Positions 1 through 6,047 of a stretch of DNA of 7,899 bases are shown here, piece after piece. The notes under the pieces were generated by a model. That model was not told the DNA's origin and ran no database searches. It saw only the letters and a program-made list of their open reading frames with translations. Numbering within the stretch: the stretch's first letter is position 1; every line of letters starts with the position of its first letter. Position numbers and translations under genes: made by a program. The DNA comes from Planctomycetota bacterium (GTDB lineage Bacteria; Planctomycetota; Phycisphaerae; WQYP01; JAJZKY01), in assembly GCA_021803885.1 (NCBI GenBank), contig JAJZKY010000190.1, positions 1 through 7,899 on the forward strand, in the 5' to 3' direction.

Positions 1-464
1 GGCATATCCACGAGAATGCCGCGGGTAAAAATTCCCGATTTCAGGCACAGTACCGAGAGATGCTCCGCGCCCGTTTCGCTTACTTCCTCACGGGAAAATC
101 CGTTGTACATGCGTCCTTGGTGGAAAATATGGCACAATGCGTCCAAATGCGTCTGGGTATAGCCGTGATACGCCGTCGCATAGGAATCGGAGGCGCTGAT
201 GGCATCCGTGGCCTGCCCTGTTTCCAGCATCCGGTGCACGAAGGGAGTCGAGCTGTCGGAGGCAATTTTCATCACATCCCGCGCCAGCGAAATCGAAGCC
301 CCCTGGCGCACCAGCGCGGCCGCGCGCCGGCGTTTCTCCGGGGTGATCAAGTTGATCGTTCCCAATTCATCGTGCTCTCCCCAGCGCTGCCAGTTCGATA
401 CTTGTGCAAACAACTCATCGATATCGGTAGCATCGGGCATTGGCAGGGAAGGATGTTGGCGCAT
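1..464 (-). CDS. Cyclase family protein (PF04199-like metal-dependent hydrolase), 3'-truncated by window edge
   Basis: This is the N-terminal 154 residues of a protein whose remainder lies beyond the left edge. Conserved elements are an NWQRWGEHDELGTIN block (residues 24-38), characteristic of the larger cyclase-family proteins, and the motif THLDALCH at 105-112, the counterpart of the HxGTHxDxPxH metal site of kynurenine formamidase-like cyclases. His106, Asp108 and His112 are likely metal ligands. The segment GIFTRGILVDMP follows at the truncated end, also typical of the family. The start is the ATG at 464, preceded by GGAGA seven bases upstream. Family members hydrolyse amides or lactones such as N-formylkynurenine, but the substrate cannot be told here. 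No signal peptide is seen, so it is probably cytoplasmic. It is transcribed divergently from the TPR gene. The family assignment is firm; the exact reaction is open. Confidence 0.85.
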   Translation of the reverse strand, partial: MRQHPSLPMPDATDIDELFAQVSNWQRWGEHDELGTINLITPEKRRRAAALVRQGASISLARDVMKIASDSSTPFVHRMLETGQATDAISASDSYATAYHGYTQTHLDALCHIFHQGRMYNGFSREEVSETGAEHLSVLCLKSGIFTRGILVDM

Positions 465-553
465 GATGCAGTCTCCGGATTATGTTGGAAGTTTAATCGC
501 TTAACTGAATTTGCAGTTTACTATAGACGACAGGAAAAGTAAGGGCATTCGGA
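465..553. promoter_or_regulatory. Divergent intergenic control region (cyclase / TPR gene) with LacI-type palindrome
   Basis: These 89 bases separate two divergent starts and are more AT-rich than the flanking genes, so both promoters must lie here. They contain the imperfect palindrome TTAATCGCTTAA at 493-504 (five of six pairs match, central CG, A-n-CG-n-T core), which resembles LacI-family operators. Ribosome-binding sites are visible for both genes: GGAGA read on the minus strand before 464, and AAGGG at 541-545, eight bases before 554. No convincing -35/-10 pair was found. CATAAT, read on the minus strand at 479-484, is one possible -10. Confidence 0.45.
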
Positions 554-2053
554 ATGTCTTGGCATGGCTGCGGGCAGAGGTGGAAATGGTGGGGGCTGGG
601 CCTGATGCTCGCGGCCATGCGATTAGCCGGCCAGAGCGCCGGCTCGCCCGCGGCCAGGTCGGCTGCGGGCCGGGTAGCCGCGCAGGAGCTAGCCGGCGTG
701 CAGCTGGCACGCCGCGGGCGCTTAGAGCCAGCCCGCAAGGCATTCCTGTCGGCGCTCCAGCTTGCGCCGAACGATGCGGCCGCCTGGTACAATCTGGGGG
801 TCACGGACGAAGCCATCACCCAGGCTCTACCGCAGCCGCAACTGGAAGCCGAGGGCATCCACGCCTTGCGCCGGGCTTTAGAACTGAATCCGCGGCTTGC
901 CGCCGCTTACCAGCACTTGGGCGTGCTTTACCAGAGGGCGGGCTGGCTTCCGGCAGCCTTGGCGGCGTTTTCTCAAGCGGTAAAACAAGCGCCCAAATCG
1001 GCCCTGGCCTGGGACAATCTCGGCGCCGTTCAGGAAAAACTCGGCCATTCTAAAATGGCACAATCCTATTTCGAGCGGGCGATTCGCATTCGCCCCGATT
1101 TCATTCGCGCCCACCTGAATCTGATGGCTGCCGCGTCCAGACAAGGCCACTTATCCCATTGGTTAGCTGATTATCAAAAGCGAGTGAGGCAGTCCCCTCA
1201 TGATCCAGCTCTCCGGTCCGATTATGGGATGCTGCTGGCCATGGCGGGAAGGCGTGCAATGGCCATCGCTGAACTGCATCAGGCGTTGCAAAGATCGCCG
1301 CATCTCACCATTGCTCTGTATTGGCTGGGTGAAGTGGAGCGAGCGCAAGGCCACATGCAACGAGCGCTGCGGCTGCTGCAGGCTTCGGCCGAGCAAGCGC
1401 CCAGGCAAGCCGGAATCCTGCTGAAGTATGGTGAAATTCTGTTGCCGTTGGGACACACAAAAAAAGCGGCTCAAATTCTGCGGCACTGCCTGGCGCTCAA
1501 TCAAAATAACAGCCGGGCACATTATTTATTGGGCCAGGCGTATTTAAGATCCGGCCGCCGCACGGCAGCAAAAGCGCAGTTTCAGGTGGCCACCAGGCTG
1601 AATAATCATGCCTTACTGGAACAAAAAGAAGCGGCTTGGGGTGTGAGAATACAGCGCGAACTGCGGCAGCACGCGCCGGCCCAAGCCTTAGCACTGACGG
1701 CCCAAGCCCTGCGGCGAGATCCGCACTCCGCTCGCTTCACTGAATACCGAGCGATCGCGCTGACCGAGCTCGGACATGCCTCCCAGGCGCGGATTGATTT
1801 CACCCAGGCCTTGCGCCTGAGCGCTGGCGATCCCGAAATCCATTTCAACTTTGGCATTGCCCTCTGGCAGGCAGGCCATGCCGCGGCGGCCATCCAACAG
1901 TTTCGGGATACGCTGCGGGTCGAGCCGGATCATGGCCCGGCGCACTGCGCTCTGGCTCTGGCCCTGCTGCGCTCCGGGCAGAGGCGCCAAGGCCGGCGGG
2001 AGTTGCGCCAAGCACGGGCGCTGGGGGCCTGCCGTGCCCCAGTTGCTCCCTAG
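554..2053 (+). CDS. Exported tetratricopeptide (TPR) repeat protein
   Basis: The protein has 499 residues. The N-terminus carries a short basic stretch (QRWK, residues 8-11) and a hydrophobic core (about 12-26) ending near AGQSAG, which looks like a signal peptide, so the protein is probably periplasmic or secreted. The rest is an array of about 12-13 TPR-like helical hairpins, roughly at 43-71, 75-112 (with an insertion around 88-101), 116-146, 150-180, 184-214, 218-248, 253-282, 287-315, 321-350, 361-390 (degenerate), 394-424, 428-457 and 461-491. Many units end in the expected Pro, for example LAPND, LNPRL, IRPDF and VEPDH. No catalytic domain is visible, so it is most likely a protein-protein interaction scaffold with unknown partner. 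The ATG is supported by AAGGG at 541-545. It converges on the epimerase gene, overlapping it by four bases, and is not obviously part of the sugar locus. Confidence 0.85.
   Translation: MSWHGCGQRWKWWGLGLMLAAMRLAGQSAGSPAARSAAGRVAAQELAGVQLARRGRLEPARKAFLSALQLAPNDAAAWYNLGVTDEAITQALPQPQLEAEGIHALRRALELNPRLAAAYQHLGVLYQRAGWLPAALAAFSQAVKQAPKSALAWDNLGAVQEKLGHSKMAQSYFERAIRIRPDFIRAHLNLMAAASRQGHLSHWLADYQKRVRQSPHDPALRSDYGMLLAMAGRRAMAIAELHQALQRSPHLTIALYWLGEVERAQGHMQRALRLLQASAEQAPRQAGILLKYGEILLPLGHTKKAAQILRHCLALNQNNSRAHYLLGQAYLRSGRRTAAKAQFQVATRLNNHALLEQKEAAWGVRIQRELRQHAPAQALALTAQALRRDPHSARFTEYRAIALTELGHASQARIDFTQALRLSAGDPEIHFNFGIALWQAGHAAAAIQQFRDTLRVEPDHGPAHCALALALLRSGQRRQGRRELRQARALGACRAPVAP
2050..2053. other. 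Shared CTAG stop of two convergent genes
   Basis: The forward TAG of the TPR gene (2051-2053) and the reverse-strand TAG of the epimerase gene (2052-2050) lie in one palindromic CTAG. There is no space for an intergenic terminator, so each transcript must read some way into the antisense of the other gene or end by another mechanism. Confidence 0.95.
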
Positions 2054-2919
2054 CCGATGCCCAGGCGCTGGCAAGCCTCGCGCAACCGTGGAATTCCGCG
2101 CTGGGCGGCGGCAATGGGCATCGGGTTGCCATAGAGGTCGAGCGTGATGGTTCCGTCGTAGGGAATTTTCTGAAAAGCCGCCAGCAAGCCCGCCAAATCC
2201 ATGCAGCCGTCCCCGGGAGCAAAATGCAGTTCGGAACTCCGCTGGTCGGAATCGGCAAAATGAATATGCCGAATGCGGCGGCCCAGTTTACTAACCGCCT
2301 GGATGTAATCGTCAGGGCGGCCGACACCATAGTGGCAAAAATCATACGTGATGCCAAAGCATTCCGAGTCCAGTTGGTCGAACAGGCTGATGAGTAAACG
2401 GTCGTCCATGCCGACGGTGAAGGGATGGGGTTCAATCAGGAGTCGCGCGCCGCGCGGCTCCGCGTAACGCAGGACGGAGCGGAACAATTCCAGCAGGGGA
2501 GGCAATAGCCGCTCCCGCACCGCTTCCGAATTCAGGCCTGATGGCTTGACCCCCTCCCAGATGAGCACGTCCCGCACGCCTAAAGAAAGGGCGTAATCGA
2601 TATCGCCACACAAGCCCCGCAAGGTTTCCTCCCGCTCCCGGTCGCCGCCAAACGGCTGGAAATACGCCTCTCCCACCGCATTCAAGCCGCCGAGCGCCAG
2701 ACCCAGTTCCCGCGCCTGGTCCCGAAACCGCTCCCGCAGCGCCGCCGTGCGGCAGCGGCGCAAATGCGGCTTCCACATCTCGACGCCCGTGAATCCCGCT
2801 TCGCGCATGAGAGCAAGCGCCTGTTCCAGGGAATAATCCTCGAACGCGATCGAGTTGCCGAACCAGCGCGGGCGCGGCTCACCGGCTAACGGCGGCATGG
2901 GCATGGATAAGGCTTTCAT
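2050..2919 (-). CDS. Sugar phosphate isomerase/epimerase family protein (AP-endonuclease-2-like TIM barrel)
   Basis: The protein has 289 residues, the usual length for PF01261 xylose-isomerase-like TIM barrels (the IolE, hydroxypyruvate isomerase and tagatose epimerase group). Visible marks are the strand-1/helix-1 pattern (EDYSLEQALALMREAGFTGVEM, around 27-48), Glu163 in LLIEPHP, Asp193 and His196 in ITYDFCHYG, His220 in IRHIHFADSD, and Asp261 in TITLDLYGNP at the position of the last acidic ligand. These would form the divalent metal site. The substrate is probably a keto- or aldo-sugar or a derivative, but this is not resolvable. I chose the ATG at 2919 because the in-frame upstream ATG at 3009 would run into the divergent aldolase start. 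No strong Shine-Dalgarno precedes it, and ATGs at residues 6 or 8 are possible alternatives. It is divergent from the aldolase-GH116-lacI genes and probably co-regulated with them. Confidence 0.85.
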   Translation of the reverse strand: MKALSMPMPPLAGEPRPRWFGNSIAFEDYSLEQALALMREAGFTGVEMWKPHLRRCRTAALRERFRDQARELGLALGGLNAVGEAYFQPFGGDREREETLRGLCGDIDYALSLGVRDVLIWEGVKPSGLNSEAVRERLLPPLLELFRSVLRYAEPRGARLLIEPHPFTVGMDDRLLISLFDQLDSECFGITYDFCHYGVGRPDDYIQAVSKLGRRIRHIHFADSDQRSSELHFAPGDGCMDLAGLLAAFQKIPYDGTITLDLYGNPMPIAAAQRGIPRLREACQRLGIG

Positions 2920-2998
2920 GAGAAGTTTACCGATAAATCTACTTGACCCTAAAAGCCGGCCCGTGTCAAGATCGTCAGGAAGTCCGTGAGGGTAAAGG
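2920..2998. promoter_or_regulatory. Divergent promoter/operator region of the sugar locus
   Basis: These 79 bases separate the epimerase and aldolase starts. Two dyads are visible. One is TTTACCGATAAA at 2926-2937, a LacI-family-like operator with central CG. The other is CTTGAC (2942-2947) facing GTCAAG (2965-2970) across a 17-base spacer. The latter also gives a -35-like TTGACC on the plus strand (2943-2948) and a perfect -35 TTGACA on the minus strand (2969-2964), although neither has a good -10 at 17 bases. GAGGG at 2988-2992 is the aldolase ribosome-binding site. Confidence 0.5.
2926..2937. promoter_or_regulatory. Putative LacI-family operator TTTACCGATAAA
   Basis: This imperfect palindrome has five of six complementary pairs, a central CG and the A-n-CG-n-T core common to LacI-family sites. 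It lies 7 bases upstream of the epimerase start and 61 bases upstream of the aldolase start, so a bound repressor could block the epimerase transcript and perhaps the divergent one. The likely binder is the LacI-family protein encoded at 6048-7103, whose hinge helix keeps the Leu that usually intercalates at the central CG. The assignment is inferred from pattern and position only. Confidence 0.45.
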
Positions 2999-3802
2999 AT
3001 GCGAGCCAATCACTTAAAGTCACGGCTGTCGCAAGGCGCGTGCGCCTGGGGAACCTCCCTGGAGGATTGCCTGGACCCGGAAATGCCGCTGCTGTTGCGC
3101 CGGGCGGGGCTGAATTTTTTCTTCATCGACACGGAGCATTCACCGGCCCATCACGCCCAAATCCAGGCGCTCTGCCGTACGGCCGCGGCGGCTGGTATTA
3201 CGCCGCTGGTGCGGGTCACCGAGGGCGTACCGCATCTCATCACCCGCATGCTCGACGTGGGCGCGCAAGGCGTCATTGTGCCCCGCGTGACTTCGGCCGA
3301 GGCCGCCGCGATGGTGGTGGACTGTGTCAAGTTTACTCCCCTCGGCCATCGGGGCTTCGGCTTGCGCAGCATTGTCACCGACCTGGAAATGGGCGGCGCG
3401 GCGGAACACATAGCGGCTTGCAACCGTGAATCCATGGTCGTATTGCAGATCGAGTCGGTGGAAGGGCTGGAAAACGTCGAGCGAATCGCCGCTGTGCCCC
3501 ATATTGATGCCCTCTTTATCGGCCCCTACGACTTGAGTTTGTCCATGGGCATCGTGGAGGAGTTTGAACATCCGCGGTTCTGGCACGCCGTGGACCGTGT
3601 TTTCGCCGCTGCCCGCGCGGCCGGGATTGCCGCCGGGCTGCAATCGCGGGACATTCCCCTGTTGAAAAAAGCCCGCGAGCGCGGCGGGCGCTTTTTGCTG
3701 TATGGCAGCGACAGTAGTGTTCTTTACTGGGGCTACCGCGGAGCACTGCGGGAATTGGGTGTCGAAGAGGCTCCCGCCCAGGCAAAACCCCTGTTGTATT
3801 GA
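2999..3802 (+). CDS. HpcH/HpaI-family class II aldolase (2-keto-3-deoxy-acid aldolase type)
   Basis: The 267-residue protein matches the usual length of the family (PF03328; HpaI, RhmA and GarL type). Residues equivalent to the E. coli HpaI active site can be placed: His47 in FFIDTEHSP, Arg72 in PLVRV, metal ligands Glu152 in LQIESVEGLEN and Asp178 in IGPYDLSLSMG. The family glycine-rich segment GHRGFGLRS is at 116-124. Such enzymes reversibly cleave 2-keto-3-deoxy sugar acids or related hydroxy-keto acids to pyruvate (or a homologue) and an aldehyde, using a divalent metal in the cytoplasm. The ATG at 2999 follows GAGGG (2988-2992) at a six-base spacing. The next gene begins 26 bases after the stop, so the two are probably co-transcribed. 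The exact substrate is not determinable; RhmA-like rhamnonate-pathway activity is one possibility. Confidence 0.92.
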   Translation: MRANHLKSRLSQGACAWGTSLEDCLDPEMPLLLRRAGLNFFFIDTEHSPAHHAQIQALCRTAAAAGITPLVRVTEGVPHLITRMLDVGAQGVIVPRVTSAEAAAMVVDCVKFTPLGHRGFGLRSIVTDLEMGGAAEHIAACNRESMVVLQIESVEGLENVERIAAVPHIDALFIGPYDLSLSMGIVEEFEHPRFWHAVDRVFAAARAAGIAAGLQSRDIPLLKKARERGGRFLLYGSDSSVLYWGYRGALRELGVEEAPAQAKPLLY

Positions 3803-3828
3803 ATTCAGGCCGCATTCAAAGGATCTGC

Positions 3829-5967
3829 ATGCCAACTGGCTTTTTCCTCCCCCGCCCATCCGCGGAGCAATGGACTGAGTTCGCGGGACCGGCTTTTACG
3901 GTACCGGTAGCCGGCATTATTTTCGAAAATGGTGTTTGTCCCACGGGGGTTCCGCTGGGTGGCATCGGCACCGGGTTCCTTGACCTGAACCCCGACGGAC
4001 GCTGGGGGCGCGGCTCGATCTACAACAGCTTTGCCCCGCCGCGGGAATTTTATGCGCCCTGGCTCAGCGTAGACATCGGCGGTAAAACCCATACCCTGGC
4101 CACGGCAATTGCGGGCGCGCCCAACCCGGCGGCCAACATCCGCTACTGGGGGCATTATCCGGTGGCGGACCTGGAATATGAGCTGGAGGGTCCCCTAGGC
4201 ATCGGATTGCGCGCATGGTCGCCTTTCATTCCTGGTGATGCCACCCTGTCAAACGTTCCCGCCATCGTACTCGAATTCCTTCTCACCAACCCGAGCGCCC
4301 AGGCGCAAGTGCTAACCCTGAGCTGTACGCTGCCCGGCCCCAGCCCGTCCGAGGCGGGAGGGGAGGTCCAAAGCCGGACACCGCTGGCCGGCCCCCTCGG
4401 CGGCATCCACGTCCGGTATAAACAGGGCGATGTGGTTCTGGCCACGGCTGACCCGCTGGAGCTACAGGATGCCGGCCCTGAAAAGGATGGCGACGGGATC
4501 ACGGTGCGGATCCATGCGCAGCTTGGTCCCGGCGAATCGCGCATCGCGCGGTTGATTTTTGCCTGGTATTTCCCGCGCTGGGCCGCCAGCCCGGCGCATC
4601 ATTTCCGCCATGCCTATGCCGAGCGTTTTACGGATGCTGCGGCGGTGGCGTGGTTCGTGGCCGAGCGGCATGGCGAGATTTTGCAGCGCATTATTGCATG
4701 GCAATCGGCCATTTATGCCCGCACCGAGATGCCTGCGTGGCTGCGCGACCAACTGGTCAACGTGCTGCACACCATCGCGCGTGACAGTTTATGGGCGGGG
4801 GAAAGCGTGCCCGCCGAGGCTTGGTATCGCCCCACCGGCCTCTTTGGGATGTTGGAAAGCCCGCGTACCACGCCGCATGCCTGCAATCCCAGTGACTGGT
4901 ATGGCAACCTTCCGATTGTCTTCTTCTTCCCCGAATTGGCGGCTTCGCTGTTGCGCAGCTACTCTCATTTTCAGCTTGCGAGTGGAGAAATCCCCCTCGG
5001 CATCGGCGAAGGCGCGGATTTGACCTATCCTGTGTATCATCAGATGCACATCATGAACAGTTGTGTTCACATTCAACTGGTGGACCGGGTATGGTTGCGG
5101 ACCCGGGATCAGGCGATGCTCCGCGAGTTTTATCCCAGCGTGGTCCGATCCATTGCTTATATGCAGTCGCTGGATCACGATGGCGATGGGCTGCCGGATC
5201 TGGACCCCGATCCGTTTCCCAATCAGTTCTACGGCGCCTGGGCCTGGAAGGGGAGTGCGACTTATGTCAATGGATTCTGGCTAGCGTCGCTAGCCATGGC
5301 CGAACGCATGGCCGAGGAACTGGGCGATACCGCCGTGGCACGGGATTGCCGCCTCTGGCGGAAAGTTGGCGCGCGCACTTTGGAGCAACTCTGGTTCGCC
5401 GGCAGTTATCTCCTTTATCAAAACGCCCTGGATGGGACTGCGTCCGATACGGTCCTGGCCAACCAGTTGGCGGGGGCTTGGTGTGGTTCCCTGCATGGCC
5501 TGACCGGCGTTTTTCCGCCGAACCGAGTCCAGGCGGTCCTAGCGACCGTCGCCCGGCTCTGCTCCGGCTCCACGATTGCGGGAATGCGGAACGCCGCTCG
5601 CCGCGATGGCGCTCCTGACCCGGGCGGACACCCGCAATCGGACAATATTTTTGTCGGCGAGTGTCTCTGTGTCGTGGCTACAATGGCCTATTCCGGTCAC
5701 GCGCAACTTGCCCTGCAAATCGCCGAACGCCTGTTTACTGCCATCGTCCTGCAACACCGGGTGGGCTGGGATCTGCCCAATCTTCTCAGCCCCTCGGGCC
5801 AGGTCCTCCATGGAACGGACTTTTACCAGGACATGCTGCTGTGGGCGCTGCCGCTGGCGCTGGAAGAGCAAGATCTCGAAACCGCTTGCGCGCCACAGCA
5901 CCTCGTGGGCCAGATATTGACGGCCGCGCGGGCGCGCAGTCATGTTCAGCGCGAAACTTCAGGGTGA
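3829..5967 (+). CDS. GH116-like glycoside hydrolase (GBA2/DUF608 superfamily), divergent catalytic site
   Basis: The protein has 712 residues from the ATG at 3829, which has AAAGGA five bases upstream; an in-frame TTG at 3799 overlaps the aldolase stop and is less likely. There is no signal peptide, so it is probably cytoplasmic. The N-terminal beta-sandwich begins with GVPLGGIGTG (40-49) and LNPDGR (53-58), the family hallmark. The (alpha/alpha)6 catalytic part starts near 300, with SDWYGN and FFPEL (355-370), a DHDGDGLPDLD segment, QFYGAW (466-471), YVNGFWLA, QLAGAW, QSDNIFVG (603-610) and DFYQDMLLWALPLAL near the C-terminus. Compared with human GBA2 and TxGH116 recalled from memory, Glu343 aligns with the nucleophile (E527/E441). 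The acid/base Asp (D677/D593) is Gly469, and the glucose-binding His-Asp pair is Leu390-Gly391. The fold assignment is strong; hydrolytic activity and substrate are uncertain. It sits between the aldolase and lacI genes in a sugar locus. Confidence 0.83.
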   Translation: MPTGFFLPRPSAEQWTEFAGPAFTVPVAGIIFENGVCPTGVPLGGIGTGFLDLNPDGRWGRGSIYNSFAPPREFYAPWLSVDIGGKTHTLATAIAGAPNPAANIRYWGHYPVADLEYELEGPLGIGLRAWSPFIPGDATLSNVPAIVLEFLLTNPSAQAQVLTLSCTLPGPSPSEAGGEVQSRTPLAGPLGGIHVRYKQGDVVLATADPLELQDAGPEKDGDGITVRIHAQLGPGESRIARLIFAWYFPRWAASPAHHFRHAYAERFTDAAAVAWFVAERHGEILQRIIAWQSAIYARTEMPAWLRDQLVNVLHTIARDSLWAGESVPAEAWYRPTGLFGMLESPRTTPHACNPSDWYGNLPIVFFFPELAASLLRSYSHFQLASGEIPLGIGEGADLTYPVYHQMHIMNSCVHIQLVDRVWLRTRDQAMLREFYPSVVRSIAYMQSLDHDGDGLPDLDPDPFPNQFYGAWAWKGSATYVNGFWLASLAMAERMAEELGDTAVARDCRLWRKVGARTLEQLWFAGSYLLYQNALDGTASDTVLANQLAGAWCGSLHGLTGVFPPNRVQAVLATVARLCSGSTIAGMRNAARRDGAPDPGGHPQSDNIFVGECLCVVATMAYSGHAQLALQIAERLFTAIVLQHRVGWDLPNLLSPSGQVLHGTDFYQDMLLWALPLALEEQDLETACAPQHLVGQILTAARARSHVQRETSG

Positions 5968-6047
5968 TTCAGAATGAATTTGCGATAGAATATCATCTCG
6001 GCCGCGCGTCATGGGCCTGACATCCCGGCCGAGAGATACCGAAGATA
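5968..6047 (+). promoter_or_regulatory. lacI-family leader region with long inverted repeat
   Basis: This 80-base gap follows the GH116-like stop. It contains the perfect inverted repeat TCTCGGCCG (5996-6004) / CGGCCGAGA (6026-6034) with a 21-base spacer, and a -10-like TAGAAT at 5986-5991 without a clear -35. If transcription starts just after the -10, the repeat lies in the initial transcript, where it could form a hairpin just before the weak ribosome-binding site, or it could be a protein-binding dyad. No U-tract follows, so a classical terminator is unlikely. Confidence 0.4.
5996..6034. repeat. 9-bp perfect inverted repeat (TCTCGGCCG...CGGCCGAGA)
   Basis: The two arms at 5996-6004 and 6026-6034 are fully complementary and GC-rich, and each contains the self-complementary CGGCCG. 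The right arm ends 13 bases before the LacI-family start codon. Confidence 0.85.

Noticed and set aside
60..542. 160-residue plus-strand frame opposite the cyclase gene
   Set aside because: It is antisense to a clearly recognisable cyclase-family coding sequence and has no domain-like features.
2920..3009. 30-residue N-terminal extension of the epimerase from the ATG at 3009
   Set aside because: It would cross the whole divergent control region and overlap the aldolase start; the family homology begins after the ATG at 2919.
3140..3859. 239-residue minus-strand frame opposite the aldolase gene
   Set aside because: The plus-strand aldolase has all active-site residues in place; the antisense frame is a by-product of its codon bias.
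5440..5490. SDTVLANQLAGAW segment (Asn545) as the acid/base site, with Asn replacing the Asp of the related SDQ.AGQW motif of GBA2
   Set aside because: Counting residues from the nucleophile in GBA2 (E527 to D677, 150 residues) puts the acid/base Asp in the earlier QTYDGW motif. The Asn545 position belongs to a later conserved segment and is not the catalytic residue.
5061..5618. 185-residue plus-strand frame inside the GH116-like gene
   Set aside because: It is a low-complexity Gly/Arg/Ser-rich alternative reading of GC-rich coding DNA, fully nested in a gene with conserved family motifs.
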